Shown piece by piece: positions 63,044 through 64,000 of a stretch of DNA of 64,000 nucleotides. The stretch is from assembly GCF_016909185.1 (NCBI RefSeq), contig NZ_JAFBFH010000015.1, positions 1-64,000 of the forward strand, read 5' to 3'. The notes below the pieces were generated by a model. The model was not told the origin of the DNA, ran no database searches, and saw nothing but the letters and a program-made list of their open reading frames with translations. This DNA is from Siminovitchia thermophila. GTDB taxonomy: Bacteria; Bacillota; Bacilli; Bacillales; Bacillaceae_C. The stretch's first letter is position 1, and each line of letters opens with the position of its first letter. The position numbers were made by a program, and so were the translations under genes.

Positions 63044-64000
63044 GTTTGAATCTTACCTATGAGGAATTGAAACATAAACTCCCAGACCAGATTGACCATT
63101 TCCCTAAACGTTTGAATCTTACCTATGAGGAATTGAAACTGTTCGTATTCTTGGCGGCGGGCATAAGGTAACTCCGTTTGAATCTTACCTATGAGGAATT
63201 GAAACTCGAATATATCGGTGTAGGTGACGATGATACGGACGAGTTTGAATCTTACCTATGAGGAATTGAAACCCGGCTATTACTTCCGTTGCCATTTGCG
63301 CAATAGAGTTTGAATCTTACCTATGAGGAATTGAAACTTAAAAAGCTTTACGATGGCAGCGGCCAGTATTATTTGTTTGAATCTTACCTATGAGGAATTG
63401 AAACAAGAAGGTAGAATTTTACTTGCGGAATTTGGAGCAGGTTTGAATCTTACCTATGAGGAATTGAAACATGAACTACATTTCAAAACATCCCCCTCGT
63501 ATATCTGTGTTTGAATCTTACCTATGAGGAATTGAAACTGTCTAGTAGTACAGCATAAACAAAAAGGTCATGTATGTTTGAATCTTACCTATGAGGAATT
63601 GAAACATAAAAAACAGCAGGCGTATGCAATCCGTGAAATCGGTTTGAATCTTACCTATGAGGAATTGAAACTGTCGAGTAATTCCAGCGTCTCTTCTATT
63701 CCGAAAAGTGTTTGAATCTTACCTATGAGGAATTGAAACATCGACTAGTTGAGCTCTATGCTTCCGACACAAAAATGTTTGAATCTTACCTATGAGGAAT
63801 TGAAACAACATACCAAGCCGAGTGTCACCGCCGCCAAATCCTTGTTTGAATCTTACCTATGAGGAATTGAAACCCGTAATTTTCCGTTTTTGATGCACCA
63901 CCGCAATAGTTTGAATCTTACCTATGAGGAATTGAAACTCGGCCAAGACCCGCCAAAGTCTTAAAGCCTCCGCCTTCGTTTGAATCTTACCTATGAGGAA
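63044..64000 (+). CRISPR. long CRISPR array, continues past the window
   Basis: Fourteen complete 30-bp repeats and a 23-base start of a fifteenth (63978-64000) flank 14 spacers of 35-39 bp. The repeat begins GTTTGAATCTTACC and ends GAATTGAAAC and is identical in all complete copies. The ATTGAAAC end is typical of Cas6-processed type I-B or III arrays. The AT-rich leader on the left sets the direction. All repeats being perfect suggests these are the newer, leader-proximal units. Confidence 0.97.

Overview
The window is chromosomal DNA of an endospore-forming member of the Bacillaceae. The evidence is a gerA/gerB/gerC-type germinant receptor set, a DUF3231 protein, a CypC-type P450, lipM/lipA, hutUIG, opuA with a GbsR-type regulator, strong AGGAGG ribosome sites and many Bacillus-type hairpin terminators. 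The repeat family of the CRISPR array (ending ATTGAAAC) resembles those of thermophilic bacilli, but the genus cannot be fixed from the sequence alone.

Layout. 1-6.4 kb: a 20-bp tandem repeat, a NERD-domain protein, a cupin, a NatAB-like ABC exporter, a palindrome-rich MITE-like element, a class D sortase and a TipA/Mta-like MerR regulator with its own 19-bp-spacer promoter. 6.4-10.8 kb: a 40-bp repeat tract, a MocR-type regulator facing an acetyltransferase, a short-chain dehydrogenase-like gene, an unlisted type I toxin-antitoxin locus (26-aa holin-like toxin plus antisense RNA) and an AIM24 protein. 10.9-15.1 kb: a PadR/permease-prefix/DUF4825 module and a two-gene compatible-solute ABC importer with a fused permease-binding protein. 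15.2-22.2 kb: a DUF4097 lipoprotein facing a 49-aa membrane protein, then a catabolic cluster (FMN reductase, bacterial-luciferase-like monooxygenase, aldehyde dehydrogenase, a 100-aa unknown, flavin reductase, AraC activator). 22.6-28.5 kb: tRNA-Pro(GGG), a TetR/MFS efflux pair with two matching operators, an acetyltransferase, overlapping lipM-lipA and a Cu,Zn superoxide dismutase-like lipoprotein.

28.6-35.8 kb is the most distinctive region. A sigma-54 (SigL) promoter reads leftward into an amidase-type carbon-nitrogen hydrolase, a 50-aa membrane protein, an NCS1 permease and an arginase-family ureohydrolase. Facing it are a sigma-54 activator, a second carbon-nitrogen hydrolase whose catalytic cysteine is replaced by threonine, and a MATE exporter. 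Three near-identical 14-bp palindromes and a cre-like site lie between the two arms. Together they look like an inducible uptake and hydrolysis system for an unidentified guanidino or amide compound.

36-48.9 kb: aspartase, a YogA-like reductase, an FAD amine oxidase, several very small genes, a DUF3231 protein and a germination receptor set in which gerB converges on gerA-gerC, then the P450. 49-56 kb: an AraC-type regulator followed by hutU-hutI-hutG and a YjiH-type transporter, with neither hutP nor hutH. 56.3-64 kb: rtcB, a two-repeat CRISPR mini-array, the opuA osmoprotectant operon facing its GbsR-type regulator, a truncated Cas6 (N-terminal half only) and a long CRISPR array that runs off the window. 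The two arrays use variant repeats but share a conserved leader hairpin. No other cas gene lies in the window.
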